Part shown: positions 33,338 to 44,709 of the stretch, piece after piece | Layout: each line of letters starts with the position of its first letter | How positions within the stretch are numbered: position 1 is the stretch's first letter | Source of the DNA: Arthrinium phaeospermum | Lineage: Eukaryota; Ascomycota; Sordariomycetes; Amphisphaeriales; Apiosporaceae | Direction: 5' to 3' | Assembly: GCA_006503535.1 (NCBI GenBank) | Contig: QYRS01000009.1 | Location: 1,550,001 to 1,614,000, forward strand | DNA: 64,000 nucleotides | The notes under the pieces: generated by a model | The model's database searches: none | What the model was told of the DNA's origin: nothing | The model's input: the letters and a program-made list of their open reading frames with translations, nothing else | Program-made: the position numbers and the translations under genes

Positions 33338-34064
33338 GCTGGCCAAGTTGCGTCTGAATCGTGGGTAGAAAGAAACGAGACCAGAGGAGAATGAGAAACT
33401 TGAGGTGGGCTTTAGCAACCTACCCTCATCACAGTCGCTCACGTCGGACTTCGGCCTCTACTGGAGAGACTAGTATGCATGTGAAGTATTCTATAGTATC
33501 CAAGTATCCAGATACACGCATAGTCGCGGATTACCACTATACGCCAAGCGCCTCGGTGGATATGCCAGCTGCAGGTATCGTGTATTTGGGAGAGCAGGGT
33601 GGGTCTTCTATAGTTGCACTCGGGTCTGTGTGCAATGCACCTTGGGACGCTGTCAGACGCATATACTGGTTGACATGCATGCGGTCAGCAATAGCCGTGC
33701 CCGCTAATATCTTCTAGTGTCTTACATCAGCGATATCAGATTACGAAATGGGCAGGGCCGCGTCAGGAGTCTGGAACGGGTCGCACCTGCAGATTTTACG
33801 TCACATACCGCTCTAGGCCCGCAGCCAAGTCTCTGTAGTTGCTCCGACGGTGAGGGTAGTCGAAATGCCCCCTTCGAGCGACGTTGACCAAACGGTGGAG
33901 ACCGTGACGGACTAGTGTAGATATCTGAAGTGACCGAGAGTATCTTCATGGCGTCCACCATGAGGCCCCTAAACCCAGGCGAATGAATGTTCTCAGGCAG
34001 CAAAGACGTTGAGCTAGAGACCATTGTTACTACTCCTGGTCTTGAACGCATATTACCGCAAGCC
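33338..34064. promoter_or_regulatory. Divergent upstream region of P450 and terpene synthase
   Basis: 727 bp between start codons of two cluster genes, so a likely shared promoter for a pathway regulator. No binding site is called. An in-frame ATG for the synthase exists at 33987 but the extra 26 residues lie outside the conserved start. Confidence 0.5.
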
Positions 34065-36370
34065 ATGGAAGAGCTGTCGTACCAGTCCAGGCTCGTCCCT
34101 GCGGACGAAGCCAGCCGAACGGGTTGCTTCACAACGCTGCCCATTCGTCTTCATCCCCGAGACGACCTCGCCAACGAAGCGAGCCGCCGTTTCATGGGAG
34201 ACTGGGCGAGGGAGATCGGCGACGGACGCGAGAAGAAAACGCATTTCTCTTTCTCGCCGGTGGGCAACTGGTCGTCTCTCATCTATCCAGAGGCTATTCC
34301 AGAGCGGTTGGGCGTGTTGGCCTACCTCTCTGACCTTGGTCTGATTCATGACGGTATAACTGCCCATATTTTGATCCTTACCCGCGCACCTTACTGATTA
34401 GGTTCACAGACAAGGGTGAGGGTCTCAGCATTGAAGAGGCTCAGGTTGAAAACGATGAGCTTCATGCAGCTTTGGATCCAGCCGATGACCGGTGCCTGAC
34501 CCCGGATTCGAGGGCAATGAAGACCAAGAAGCTGGTCTCGCAGTGCATTCTGGAGTGCGTCAAGCTTGATCATGAACTTGGTCTGAACATGCTCGCTGCG
34601 TTCCGCGATGTCTGGCTGGCGATAAGCGAGAAGAACAGCGACAAGGAAGCGCAGAGCCTCGAGGAGTACTTACAATACCGAAGCGAGAACGGTGGTATGC
34701 TGTAAGTAGACCATGTTTCCCCCACCAAGTTATAAGACTAATTAAGTCACAGGGTGTTCTGGCCAATGCTCCAATTCAGTCTTGGAATTTCCCTCTCAGA
34801 CGCAGACCACAGACTTGTGCAGCCTATCATCGACGCAGCCACGGAAGGACTCCTGCTGGCCAACGACTACTTCAGTTGGGAGCGCGAGTGCCGAGAACTG
34901 CAGTCTGGCCACTCTCAGAGGATCGTGAGTGCTGTTGAGCTGTATGCCCGAACAGAAGGGCTCTCAGTCGAAGCCGCTAAGAAGGCGGTCCAACTCAGAA
35001 TCATCAAGTCAGAGCGGGACTTCTGTCAACGCCGTGACGAGCTTTACATGGCTCAGCCGGACCTGCCTCTGAAACTGAAACGGTGGATTGACTGCGCCGG
35101 CTTGGCCGTCTCTGGAAACCACTACTGGTGCTCCGCTTGCCCGAGGCAGAATGCTTGGAAGAATGAGACACTTCCCAACGGTACCAACATCAACAATGGA
35201 ATCAACGCTGTTAACGGCAGTGTCACCAACGGCACCAACGGCACCAACGGCACCAACGGCAACGGGGTCAAACGACAATTATCACCCTGTCCTGAAGAGG
35301 TTGTGCCCAACAAGAAGAGGAAGGACTCAGGCGTGAGTGTGCCTGAGGGCAGCGACAGCAGCAGGCTAGATCACGATGGCGTCTCCGCCTACCCGTTATA
35401 CGAGCCGTCCAGTCTCGCCCTCGATGCGCCTGTAGACTACATCTCAAGCATGCCCTCCAAGGGCGTACGAAGCGCCCTCATCGACGCCCTCAACACGTGG
35501 CTCCACGTCCCTCCGGCCGCGATCAAGAAGATCACGTCAGTCGTCAATACCCTGCACAACGCGTCCCTCATCCTCGACGATCTGCAAGACAACTCTCCGC
35601 TGCGCCGGGGCTTCCCAGCGGCTCATGTGCTCTTCGGACAGGCGCAGTCCATCAACAGCGCCACCTTCATGTTCGTCCGCGCCGTCGGCCAAGTGTCCCA
35701 GGACCTGAGCCCAGCCGCCCTGACGGCCGTGCTCGAGGAGCTCGAGGGCCTCTACCTGGGCCAGAGCTGGGACCTGCACTGGAAGCACAACCTGTCGTGC
35801 CCCAGCGAGGCCGAGTACGTCAACATGGTCGATCACAAGACGGGCGGCATGTTCCGGATGCTGCTGCGCATGATGCAAGCCGAGAGCATTGCGGCTTTCT
35901 CCTCCAAAACAACACCAACAGCACCAACACCGCCTAGCCTCGACTTTGAAAGACTCACCCTGCTCTTCGGCCGCTTCTTCCAGATCCGCGACGACTACAT
36001 GAACTTCGGCGACTACGCCGCGCAAAAGGGCCTGTGCGAGGACCTGGACGAGGGCAAGTTCTCCTACCCCGTCGTCTGGTGCCTGGCGCACCGTCCGGAG
36101 TACCGCGGCCACATCCTCGGCGTGTTCCGGCAGCGCCCGACCGCGGCCTCGAGCAGCGGGTCCCCGCTGTCCAGGGAGTGCAAGGCGCATCTGACCGAGT
36201 GCCTGCGGAAGAGCGGGGCGTTTGCCAAGACGCTGGAGTGCTTGCGGGATTTGGAGCGCGAGCTGGAACTGGAGATCGAGAGGTTGGAGGGGTTGGCGGG
36301 GGAGGCGAATCCGATGTTGCGGTTGTGTCTTGCGAAGCTCAGTGTCAAGGGGATTGCCCCGCTAGAATGA
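34065..36370 (+). CDS. Chimeric terpene synthase (terpene cyclase plus prenyltransferase; fusicoccadiene/ophiobolin-synthase type)
   Basis: Three exons (34065-34353, 34410-34701, 34753-36370) give 732 aa. The N-terminal class I cyclase has its first metal motif DDKGE split by intron 1 (GLIHD then DKGE). The second is NDYFSWERE (NDxxSxxxE), followed by SGNHYWCSACPR. A linker of Asn-Gly-Thr repeats and a Lys/Arg patch leads to the C-terminal prenyltransferase. This has VDYISSMPSKGVR, the first aspartate motif SLILDDLQDNSPLRRG, DHKTGGMFRML and the second motif IRDDYMNF. Such fusions make GGPP or GFPP from C5 units and cyclise it to a di- or sesterterpene. Motifs do not settle the chain length. 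Flanking P450s and an FAD oxidase probably decorate the hydrocarbon. Confidence 0.95.
35225..35260 (+). repeat. 9-bp coding tandem repeat (Thr-Asn-Gly), four copies
   Basis: Unit ACCAACGGC repeated four times inside the linker between the cyclase and prenyltransferase domains of the chimeric terpene synthase. It is in frame, so copy-number change would only alter linker length. Confidence 0.9.
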
Positions 36371-37081
36371 GTTAGAGAGTATGATTGGAGCAGACTATCT
36401 GCAGCGAGGCATTTGATTGGTAGTTTCGTATTAGATAGCCGAATTAAAAATACAACACATCGTCATTAGGCTCAACCAGGTAACCTAGTCCATGTCAGCA
36501 CTTTGTGGAACCATACCGGGTTATCGGGCTCTCACACCATCCGTCCGTCTTATGCCGAGCCCTGACGAAATGCCAAGATTTGCGGTCTCACGACCTTTGA
36601 CGGAACCTGCAGTAGCGGCATGCGGACGATGGTTGGCAAGTGGTCCGCCGAGGATGTTTACGTAGTCTCCGACGTATCCGTTTCCGAACTAACCCATCAT
36701 GACTCTCACGTCAGCATGTCTGCGGCCAAGATCCATTAGGCAGACCGGTTCCCGTTCAAGTCTTACCGTGCAAGCGATATACGCAACCCGCAGGTTCACG
36801 GAAGGGACTAGCTTTATGCAGTCAGCAAACGCCGGGCCAGACCCACGACTACCCCCACATGCAAGGGTGCAGGAAATCCAGCTTTCTGGGCAGACCTATC
36901 TTCCCCGTTTGGATATGCATTGCATGGGCCCAGGACCGGCCTCCCACCCATGAGCTCTTAAGTGTTGCTCCGGGACGCGAATGCTCAATGCTAAATGGCA
37001 TAGGGCCTGTGCCAGCACAGATTTACGCCACACTATCTACACCCCAGTCTTGATTATCCAAACGCATAGATACCAAGAGCA
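36371..37081. other. Intergenic region
   Basis: About 710 bp between two plus-strand cluster genes, holding a terminator and promoter. No gene seen. Confidence 0.5.
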
Positions 37082-38857
37082 ATGCGCCAATCGCTGCACT
37101 GGCGCTGGATCAGCATCCTGTGTGCTTGCATTGGAGGCAGTAAGGGCCTGAAACCGGACTATGGGGCATGCCACAGCACAGTACGTATCACCAACACAGC
37201 CCCCTGAGGCAAAGGCAAAGAAGTCCCAGTGTCAATGTCTAACATCTCTATAGTGTATCACGCTATCTAACCTAGGTCTCGTGGCTAACCCGCAAGGCGA
37301 CTACATCGCCCCCTTCCCCCGAGACCCCCTCCGCACCGGAGAAGACGACATCACCCGGCTCTTCTGGGCGCAACAGCAGCAATCCGCCCAACCCGCCTGC
37401 CTCGTCCACGCCCAGTCCCCAGAGGAGATCGCCGTCCTGATCGCGACGGCTCGCTCCACGGGGTGCCCCTTTGCGATCCGCGGCGGCGGGCACTCGGACA
37501 TCCCCGGCGCCAGCAACAGCGACGGCGGCATCACGGTCAACATGGCCGGCCTGAGCCAAGTCGGGGTCGACGAGGACGCCGGCGTGGCTCGCGTCGGCGC
37601 CGGGGCCAAGTGGGGCGATGTCTACCGGGAGCTCGAGAAGACGAACCGGACGGTCGTGGGCGGGCGGCTAAGGGATGTTGGGGTCGGGGGGCTGTTGTTG
37701 GGTGGGGGGTTGAGTCATTTTTCGGGGGTGCATGGGTGGGCTTGCGATAATGTGCGGAACTATGAGGTGAGTAGTCGGACATCAACGATACATCCCACAA
37801 CCCGTGAGAGTCTATGAGTGGTAGGAAGCTAACAGTAACGGCTGCAGGTTGTCCTTGCCAACGGTAGCATCATCCAAGTCTCCCAATCCACCCATCCAGA
37901 CCTCTACCGCGCCCTCCGGGGCGGCGGCAACAGCTTCGGCGTCGTCACGCGGTTCGATCTGGACCTGTTCGCGCAAGGGCCGATGTGGGGAGGTCTCCAT
38001 GTCTGGCCGCTGCTGCCGTCCGTGACATCCGCCCTCACGGAAGCCTTTGCCGAGTTCGCCCACGAGGCGCCGTCCGACCCGCACGTCTCGCTCTTTGCCG
38101 GGCTGGGACACATGCAGGGCAATTTCGCCTGGGCCGTGGGACAGTACGATACCCTAGGCAGGGTGGAACCTCCCATCTTTGCTCGGTTCCGAGACGATGC
38201 CCAGGTTTACGGCGCCGAGAAGATTGCCAGTACTGCGCGGGTGACGACGTTGTCGCATCTGGCCGAGGAGCTCAACCAGTCTGAACCGCCGGGGAAGCGG
38301 AGCCGGTTTACGACGGCCAGTTTCAAAGTCGACTCTGAACTGCTACAGCGGATGGTCGGCTTCTTTGTGGAGCAGGTCGAGGAGGCGCTGGGGACCGGGC
38401 TGGACAAGGATGAGGGATTTGCGCCAATGTTGGGTATCCAGCCGCTGACGCAGAACATTCTGAGGGCGCAAGGGAAGCGCGGAGGGAACGTGATGGGTCT
38501 CGCCGAGGGTGACGGGCCGCTAATGGGTGAGTGATCCGCTCCGTTTTGATTTGCTCCGGCTTGACTGCTAATGTGGAAAATCTCTCAGTCTGTTCTTTTG
38601 GGTGGGAGTGGTCTCACAAATCAGATGATGAGACCGTCATTGCCGGGATCAAGGCGGTGCTTGGACAGGCGGTCGACGCCGCCAAGGAGAGAGACCTGTA
38701 CCATCCATTCAAGTACATGAATTACGCGGCCGAGGACCAGGATCCGGTGGCGAGCTACGGGGCTGACAACGTCGGCTTCCTGAAGAAGGTTAGAGACATA
38801 TACGATAGTGATGGGGTGTTCACGGAGCTAGTTCCTGGATGGTTCAAGATCATGTAG
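37082..38857 (+). CDS. Secreted/ER FAD-linked oxidase, BBE-like (PCMH fold)
   Basis: Four exons (37082-37180, 37254-37766, 37848-38526, 38589-38857), all in phase, give 519 aa. The first exon supplies a signal-peptide-like start (RWISILCACIGG), which a GTG-started frame from 37281 would miss. The FAD-binding PCMH domain has CPFAIRGGGHSD, where the histidine is the usual covalent flavin site, GAKWGDVYRELE, GGLLLGGGLSHFSG and LRGGGNSFGVVT. The C-terminal berberine-bridge type end contains YMNYAAEDQDP. These enzymes oxidise alcohols, amines or C-H bonds with O2 as acceptor and are frequent tailoring enzymes in fungal clusters. The position between the terpene synthase and a P450 suggests it acts on the terpenoid. 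The 'Y.NYA' motif is intact, so it is probably active. Confidence 0.92.
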
Positions 38858-39633
38858 GCTTGGTATCACTAAGGCGAGCACATGTAAATGAAATGTCCCA
38901 GGCACTTGTTAATCATGAGGCAGCAGGATATAACGGTGGTATCGAACGACTGCTGCATCACAGGTATGTAAGTCTAGCCGACGCTAAATATCTAGTTTCT
39001 ACCCAGGTCCCGATCTGGACCAACCAAAATCATCCCGTTATCCGGGTGTTATCTCATTGGACAATGCTTCTGAGTTTGATACAGACGCGCAAGCCCATAC
39101 AGGCGGATAAAGACGGATGCCCGGGCTGCCTATAGCTTCCGGAGCTAACGCCGTCATCATTGGCATTCGTCAGGGGCCAGGAGCCGACATGTTTTGTGGG
39201 TGTGGGGGGGGGGGGGGGGGGGGGGGGCAACGGGCGCCGAAACGCTATCTACCCAAGCCAGACATGACTGCATAATTCCCTCTAGCCGCGGGTCCGTCTC
39301 TGACCGCGCTTCCCCGCCGCTGTCAGCACAGGAGCGGGACCAGACTTCAATCGATAAACATTGGAACCGACTAAGCACTATCGCATGCCGTCAGCAATAG
39401 AACAACTCGTAAGACAGGCAGGGACATTGTGCAAGAAAACACTGCATGCCATCATGTGATGGATATCTGTCCTCGGCCAGAGCGAGAAGTTCGACGGGTA
39501 TTGCCTCGTCCTCGCTGGGTGCAACACCAACTTGAAATGGCTGATATTATTGCTTCCCACGATGCTAGCCTGTAGACTGCCTATTCATCTCATTCTACCA
39601 TTCTTTCGCCAGTAACCACTACGGAGCTCTGTT
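38858..39633. other. Intergenic region containing a poly-G run
   Basis: About 780 bp. The only notable feature is the 24-base guanine run at 39204-39227. Confidence 0.5.
39204..39227. repeat. 24-base homopolymer G run
   Basis: An uninterrupted run of 24 G, preceded by GTGGGTGT. Its true length is unlikely to be reliable in any assembly, and it could form a G-quadruplex. Confidence 0.95.
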
Positions 39634-41514
39634 ATGGCAGTCATCTACCCGCTGCCAGATTGGAGCTGGGGCCAACAGGCCGGTCTTGCAGTCGCCATTG
39701 TTAGTCATATTCTTCGGGTTTATTAAATATTCGCTGCCGTTCTCTAACATATCTCATTTTCACAGTCGGTACTAGTCATTGCGTCCGTAGTGTTTTACGG
39801 TTGCTTCCTACATCCTATTTCCCATGTGCCCGGGCCATTCCTGGCCAAGTTCTCTCCAGTGAGTTCTCCCAGAAGGGCTATGCTTGAGACTATCGACTGG
39901 CTAATATAGAGAAGCTATGGGTTATGCGAGCCTTGTACCGCATGCGTTTCAACTCAGAGTTGCAGGCACTTCATGAGAAATACGGTAAGATGACTCTGGA
40001 TGTTTTGTTGCTGGGAAACGATGACTGATTCGATCCAGGACCTGCTGTGCGAATCGGCCCCAATGAAATATCTTTCGCTTCCCTGGAGGCGGAGACAGCC
40101 ATCTACGCAAAGCAAGAGGACGGTCGTTTCTCCAAGGATGGAACCTTCCTGACGCTCTTCTCGGACCTGGTCCTGAACGCCCCACGCTCATCACCATCCC
40201 TGACCCAGCGCTCCACAGGAGACTACACAAAGTCATCGAGCAAGCCTTCACGCCGCAGGCCCGGGCAAAACAGGAGCCTATTCAGAAACTGCACATCGAC
40301 ATGGCCATGTCCAGCATAGACGAACTGGTGAAGACAGGGGGTACGATGGATCTCGCTGACACTTTGGAGACCATGTTCTGGGAAATCATCGGAGATCTGG
40401 CTTTTGGAGAGCCGCTGATGTCTGGGAAGCGCCGTAAGTGCCTTTATTCCTGCACGAAGACGTCGAACTGACTTGGCACCACTAGCCATGTATGAATCGT
40501 TGAAGCAACGTGGTAAAGCATCGATGCCCATGGTCGAAGCCTTGAGTTTCTGCCTTACAATGCCTGGCATCGCTCAAGCACTTCAGCTCGCAAGGGGACT
40601 TGTGACCGCAATGACACCGTCATCTCAACTCTCCAAACTCGTACCGTCGACAAAGCTCCGCGAGTAAGTATTCCATCCCCCGCCTCCCAATGTGTACTTT
40701 AACTAACATCTCCATAGCTGTGTAGAACGGCAAGATGGCCGAGAGGACTTCCTCACCGCCATCATGGGCAGCGAAAAGCAAGGCCTGACACTCGACGCCG
40801 ACGCCTTCTTCAGCAACGCCATGGGCCTAACGTTCGTACCATCATCTCCCATCGAATAATCACTGGTGATTACGCCACTGACAGGTGCATTTGCAGACTG
40901 GCTGGTTACCAGACAACCGCCACCACGCTGGCTGCCACGTTTTACCACGTCCTGCGCTATCAGGACGCCTATCGTAGGCTCTGTGCGGAGATCCGCACCA
41001 GCCTGGCCAGTGAAGAGGACATCACCGGGGAACGCCTGGCAAGGTTGCCCTTTCTGAACGCGTGCATCCGTGAGACCCTGCGCCTGCTGCCCCGGCCAAC
41101 GGCAAGACGGCGCAGCGCACCGCGCCCGAGGGCACCATCGCGGGGCTGTACATACCCGCCGGGACCATCGTCTCCGCCGACCTGTACACGATCCAGAGGT
41201 CGCCGGAGTACTTTGCCGACCCCGCCACCTTCCGTCCGGAGAGGTGGCTAGAGGGCGCGGAGAAGAATCCTGAGTTCGGGAACGACAACCCGGCCGCATA
41301 TCGCCCTTTCCTCATCGGGAGTAGAGCGTGCATCGGCAGGCATATGGCGCAGCAGAGCATTCGGCTTATCGTGGCGAGCTTGCTTTGGAGGTACGACTTT
41401 GAGCTCCTGGACCTGGCGGGGTTCGTGTGGGAGCGGGATGCGGGGAGTAGCCTCATTTATACGGATTATAAGGTCAATGTTCATGTGAAGAAGTTAGAAG
41501 ACAGGTATAGGTGA
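39634..41514 (+). pseudogene. Cytochrome P450, complete but with two single-base frameshifts as given
   Basis: Seven exons keep good splice sites and phase: 39634-39699, 39766-39858, 39912-39984, 40039-40433, 40486-40663, 40718-40831, 40897-41514. They sum to 1537 nt, two short of a multiple of three. The frame slips once at the CCCC run 40180-40183 and once at the CCCC run 41090-41093, each time as if one C were missing. Outside these points the P450 is intact: membrane segment VLVIASVVFYGCFLHP, VPGPFLAKFSP, FWEIIGDLAFGE, ExxR in IRETLRLLP, FRPERW and heme loop FLIGSRACIG. The I-helix reads LAGYQTTATT, with Gln where Glu or Asp is usual. It is the last gene of the terpenoid cluster on the same strand. 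It may be a fresh pseudogene or an assembly error. Confidence 0.85.
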
Positions 41515-42949
41515 CATCAGATGGATCAGAGCTTGGGTACATGCGGTATATGTGGTGTTTCAGTCACATAATAAAAATGCTGTTGAGTTGGGCGTAGTTA
41601 GTGTGCGATCTTCCTTGGAGATGAAAAGCGGCCTGCATGTTCTGGGGCCCAAATTTGGCAAGCGTGGGATTCCATTTTATAATGACATGAAAGCGAGGTA
41701 GTATATGGATGGTGGTTGCTCCCGCGTACTGAGTATATAGCCTCACTCATGAGTAAGTTCGAGTCATCCCCTTCCTATTGCTTGCTTTCCTCCCAATCGG
41801 ATCATAAGAAGGTGCTAGGAGTACGCATTCCAGGCTACCAAGCCCAAGCTGGTCACTCACCAGTAAACCATTGCGTCTAAAAATGGCGCCATCTCGTTCT
41901 CGACCAGTTATACAGGGCCCCCACTTAAGGTTTTATAAATGAGTTCATCAACCGAGAATAACAGAACCGAGGTTAAAAGGCCCGAAACCCTTAACAGCGA
42001 CGCAGCCTTTCTAGACCAAGAGTCAGCGCCAATATACAGGCACTAAGAATAGTACAGTGACGAGTTGATAGGAATGGAGATGTGGACTTCTCCAGAATCA
42101 TCTAATATGGTTGAACTCATGATATCAGGTGACATGTGCGGCGGTCTCTCGAGAAAGCTCGACTCCAGTTTTGGCCTATGCTGCAATGCCGCTTTAGGAA
42201 CTTGGACAACTATTCGATTGAAAACCGTACTCAGAACCTCAACATCAGAAATCAGACCACAGGAGCCAATACAGAAAAGCACAGCCATGAGCCGTGTTTG
42301 ATTGTTGAACTAGCCAAGGGGATCGCGTGGATCCAGCGCGCACCCTCCATTACGAGAGAAGAGTATCAGAGTGAGGGCCAGGCTGCATGAGTTGTAGCGG
42401 TGCATGCATTCCCTCGTTGCCAGCTAATAGCTGCACCCTCGGCAGTGAACAGCACACGTCTTTCTTTGCTCGACGTGAGAAGGACTGGCCAACAAACCCA
42501 TTCATTTCTTAAGTAATCAGTAACAGAGTGCATGATAGCGCTGGCACGATGGAGCTTCTACTAGGTAGGTTATGGCATCGCGCCAGGAACGGAAGGCCGG
42601 TTGTACGAGTTGGCACGACGTGGCGATAGTCGGCCAATGGGTGCCGGCAAACTGCGGGGATCGGGGATCGATCCCCCACAAAAGCTATGAATACGAGGTG
42701 CACTGGTTCGCTGGCACCTGGCATGATTGGAGGACAGTGGGTAGCGGTACTCCACTAGCGCCTTGGAGGGCGGTCGGGACCTGCGGGCAGAAGGGGGATA
42801 TGGAGACTCGCTCTACTGATATAAAGACAGCAGTTTCGATGCTTCTGTTGGAGTAAAAGAAACCACCCTCTGTCACAGTATTATTCTCTACACCTCCATC
42901 TACCTTAATACAGATTCATATCTATCCCACCACCAACCAATCCGTCAAA
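41515..42949. other. Intergenic region right of the terpenoid cluster
   Basis: About 1.4 kb. Short open frames such as 42572-42856 have no recognisable motif. I see no gene. Confidence 0.5.
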
Positions 42950-43442
42950 ATGAAGTTCTCCGCTGCCGCCATCTTCGTTGCTGCCGCCTCGGCCTCCACT
43001 GTCTACGAAGTGTCCGACTTCAGCGCAGCCTGCGTCGAGCACTCGGTCCAGTGCTTGTGAGTTTCTCCCCATCACCTTCATCTCTCGAGTTCCAGACTGA
43101 CACTCCTGTCACGATGCTCAGCTACGAGTTCGGCGTCCTCCAGCCCGGCACCATGCAGACCTCGCCCCAGTCCTGCAAGACGTCGGCCCTGAGCGGCGTC
43201 GACGGCAAGCTGCCCACCGTCGGCCCCTGGGAGGGCAAGTGCGACGAGACGTCCAAGACCTTCTCCGTCGCGCCGACGGCCGAGGGCGGCCTGAAGCTCA
43301 CCGTGTCGGCGCCCGTCTCCCCGCCAGCAACACCACCGGCGTCTACACCATCCCCGCCTCCGACCTCGCCATGCAGGGGTCGCCCCCCTCCATCCGCCAG
43401 GTCTACACCGGCCCCAAGGCCTTCAACCTCGAGTTCGTTTAA
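42950..43442 (+). pseudogene. Small secreted protein, one single-base frameshift as given
   Basis: Exons 42950-43056 and 43122-43442 (65-nt GT-AG intron, phase 2). The start encodes a clean signal peptide (KFSAAAIFVAAASAS), then YEVSDFSAACVEHSVQC, YEFGVLQPGTMQT and CKTSALSGVDG. This layout (four to six cysteines, beta-rich, about 140 aa) occurs in many ascomycete secreted proteins of unknown role. At the CCCC run 43319-43322 the frame slips by one, again as if one C were missing. Downstream, the other frame continues the family-like ending (NTTGVYTIPASDL, VYTGPKAFNLEFV) to a stop at 43440. The same kind of fault occurs twice in the P450 gene just upstream. It is therefore either a true recent pseudogene or a base-calling error. 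Confidence 0.75.
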
Positions 43443-44709
43443 ATTAAAGGGCTGTCATGGGGATAGGGAGACCGGCATATCATTATGAACTAACGGCGGA
43501 ATGTATATAATGTGTTCAACGACAATCGGTTTCTACCAACGTATAGCATCGGGGAACAGGCCAAAGGCCTGGTCTAATTCGAATCAATGCTGTCTTGGCT
43601 CGCCAACGCTGCTTGGCGTTCCTATATGTAACATGTGATAATTTCTATTCTACATGTGACTGTACCAGAATCTTCATAGGCCAAGTAATCCAAGCTTTGT
43701 CTTGCATATAGCCTGCCTTTGAGAGGCCCAGAGTCTGACTGGTCAAGAGGCCGAGAACCTGGAACTTGTATGGCTGCAAGAAGACCAAGTGTGTCCTGCT
43801 TGAAGCAGAGGTACACGGACTCTTGTCGCTTCGTGTCTACCATGCCCAGCCAAGACAAGTGAACCTAGCTGGCTTATTGGCTGAGAGTAAGAGTGCCAGT
43901 AGTGGTGCCAACCTGGTCCTTGATGGTGGGGAGAGGGCCAGTGGCAATGATGCGGAGATCGCCAGAGAGCTTGGAACAGTATTATAGTAACGTCAGCACC
44001 ACGTAATTGCAATGCGTATATGGCATGTCAGGGCAAGAAGGGGAAAAAAAACGTCTTCATACCTTTCAGTTTGGTGGTAGAGTCGGATCAAGAAATTAGC
44101 GTCCAAAACCCCCGGATTGAGGGTGTCAAAGGAGTAGGCGGGATCGTCGCAAGTGTAGCCCGCGGCGGGTATGTCGACATTACACCGACTATGAGATCCA
44201 TGTTTGTGTAAAGAAGACTATTAAAAGCGGGATATAGCTAGCTTCAGATGGATTAACTTTTAGTTTATGTGGGGTTCGACAATAAGACGGTTGATACTTC
44301 TCCAGTAGACAAGTTACAGATATTATGCCCTCTAGCACGGGCATATGCCCTCCTTTAACTGAAGCCACAGCTGAGCATTCCAGACGCTTGTCGGGGTGTA
44401 GTTATCGTACCTTGACATAGTAGATCTCGAGAAACCAAGTAAGCGCCTTGGAATCAGTCTGATTTCACACCAAAACAGCACCACAGCAGAGCTTTTCAAC
44501 TAGGCTAAATTATTATCTGGCCAATTTCAAAAGGGAAAAGCCAACTGCATCTGCCATTGGATCACGCCCCCAAGGCAAGTATTACCCCGCCGAGGCTATC
44601 TTACGGCACGTGATCAGCTTCATTCATCATCACTGTCAGACGACCTAAAATAAACCACGGTTACAATCTCTGACATTGACATTTGGTTCCATGGGGGACC
44701 AAGCGCACC
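43443..44709. other. Intergenic region
   Basis: About 1.27 kb, moderately AT-rich. No supported gene, repeat or RNA. An in-frame ATG 27 bases before the next start lies at 44683. Confidence 0.5.

Noticed and set aside
33987..34064. Upstream start for the terpene synthase
   Set aside because: It adds 26 residues before the position where characterised chimeric synthases begin; the ATG at 34065 aligns with their start.
42572..42856. 94-aa open frame as a possible gene
   Set aside because: No signal peptide, cysteine pattern or domain; overlaps equally open frames on the other strand.
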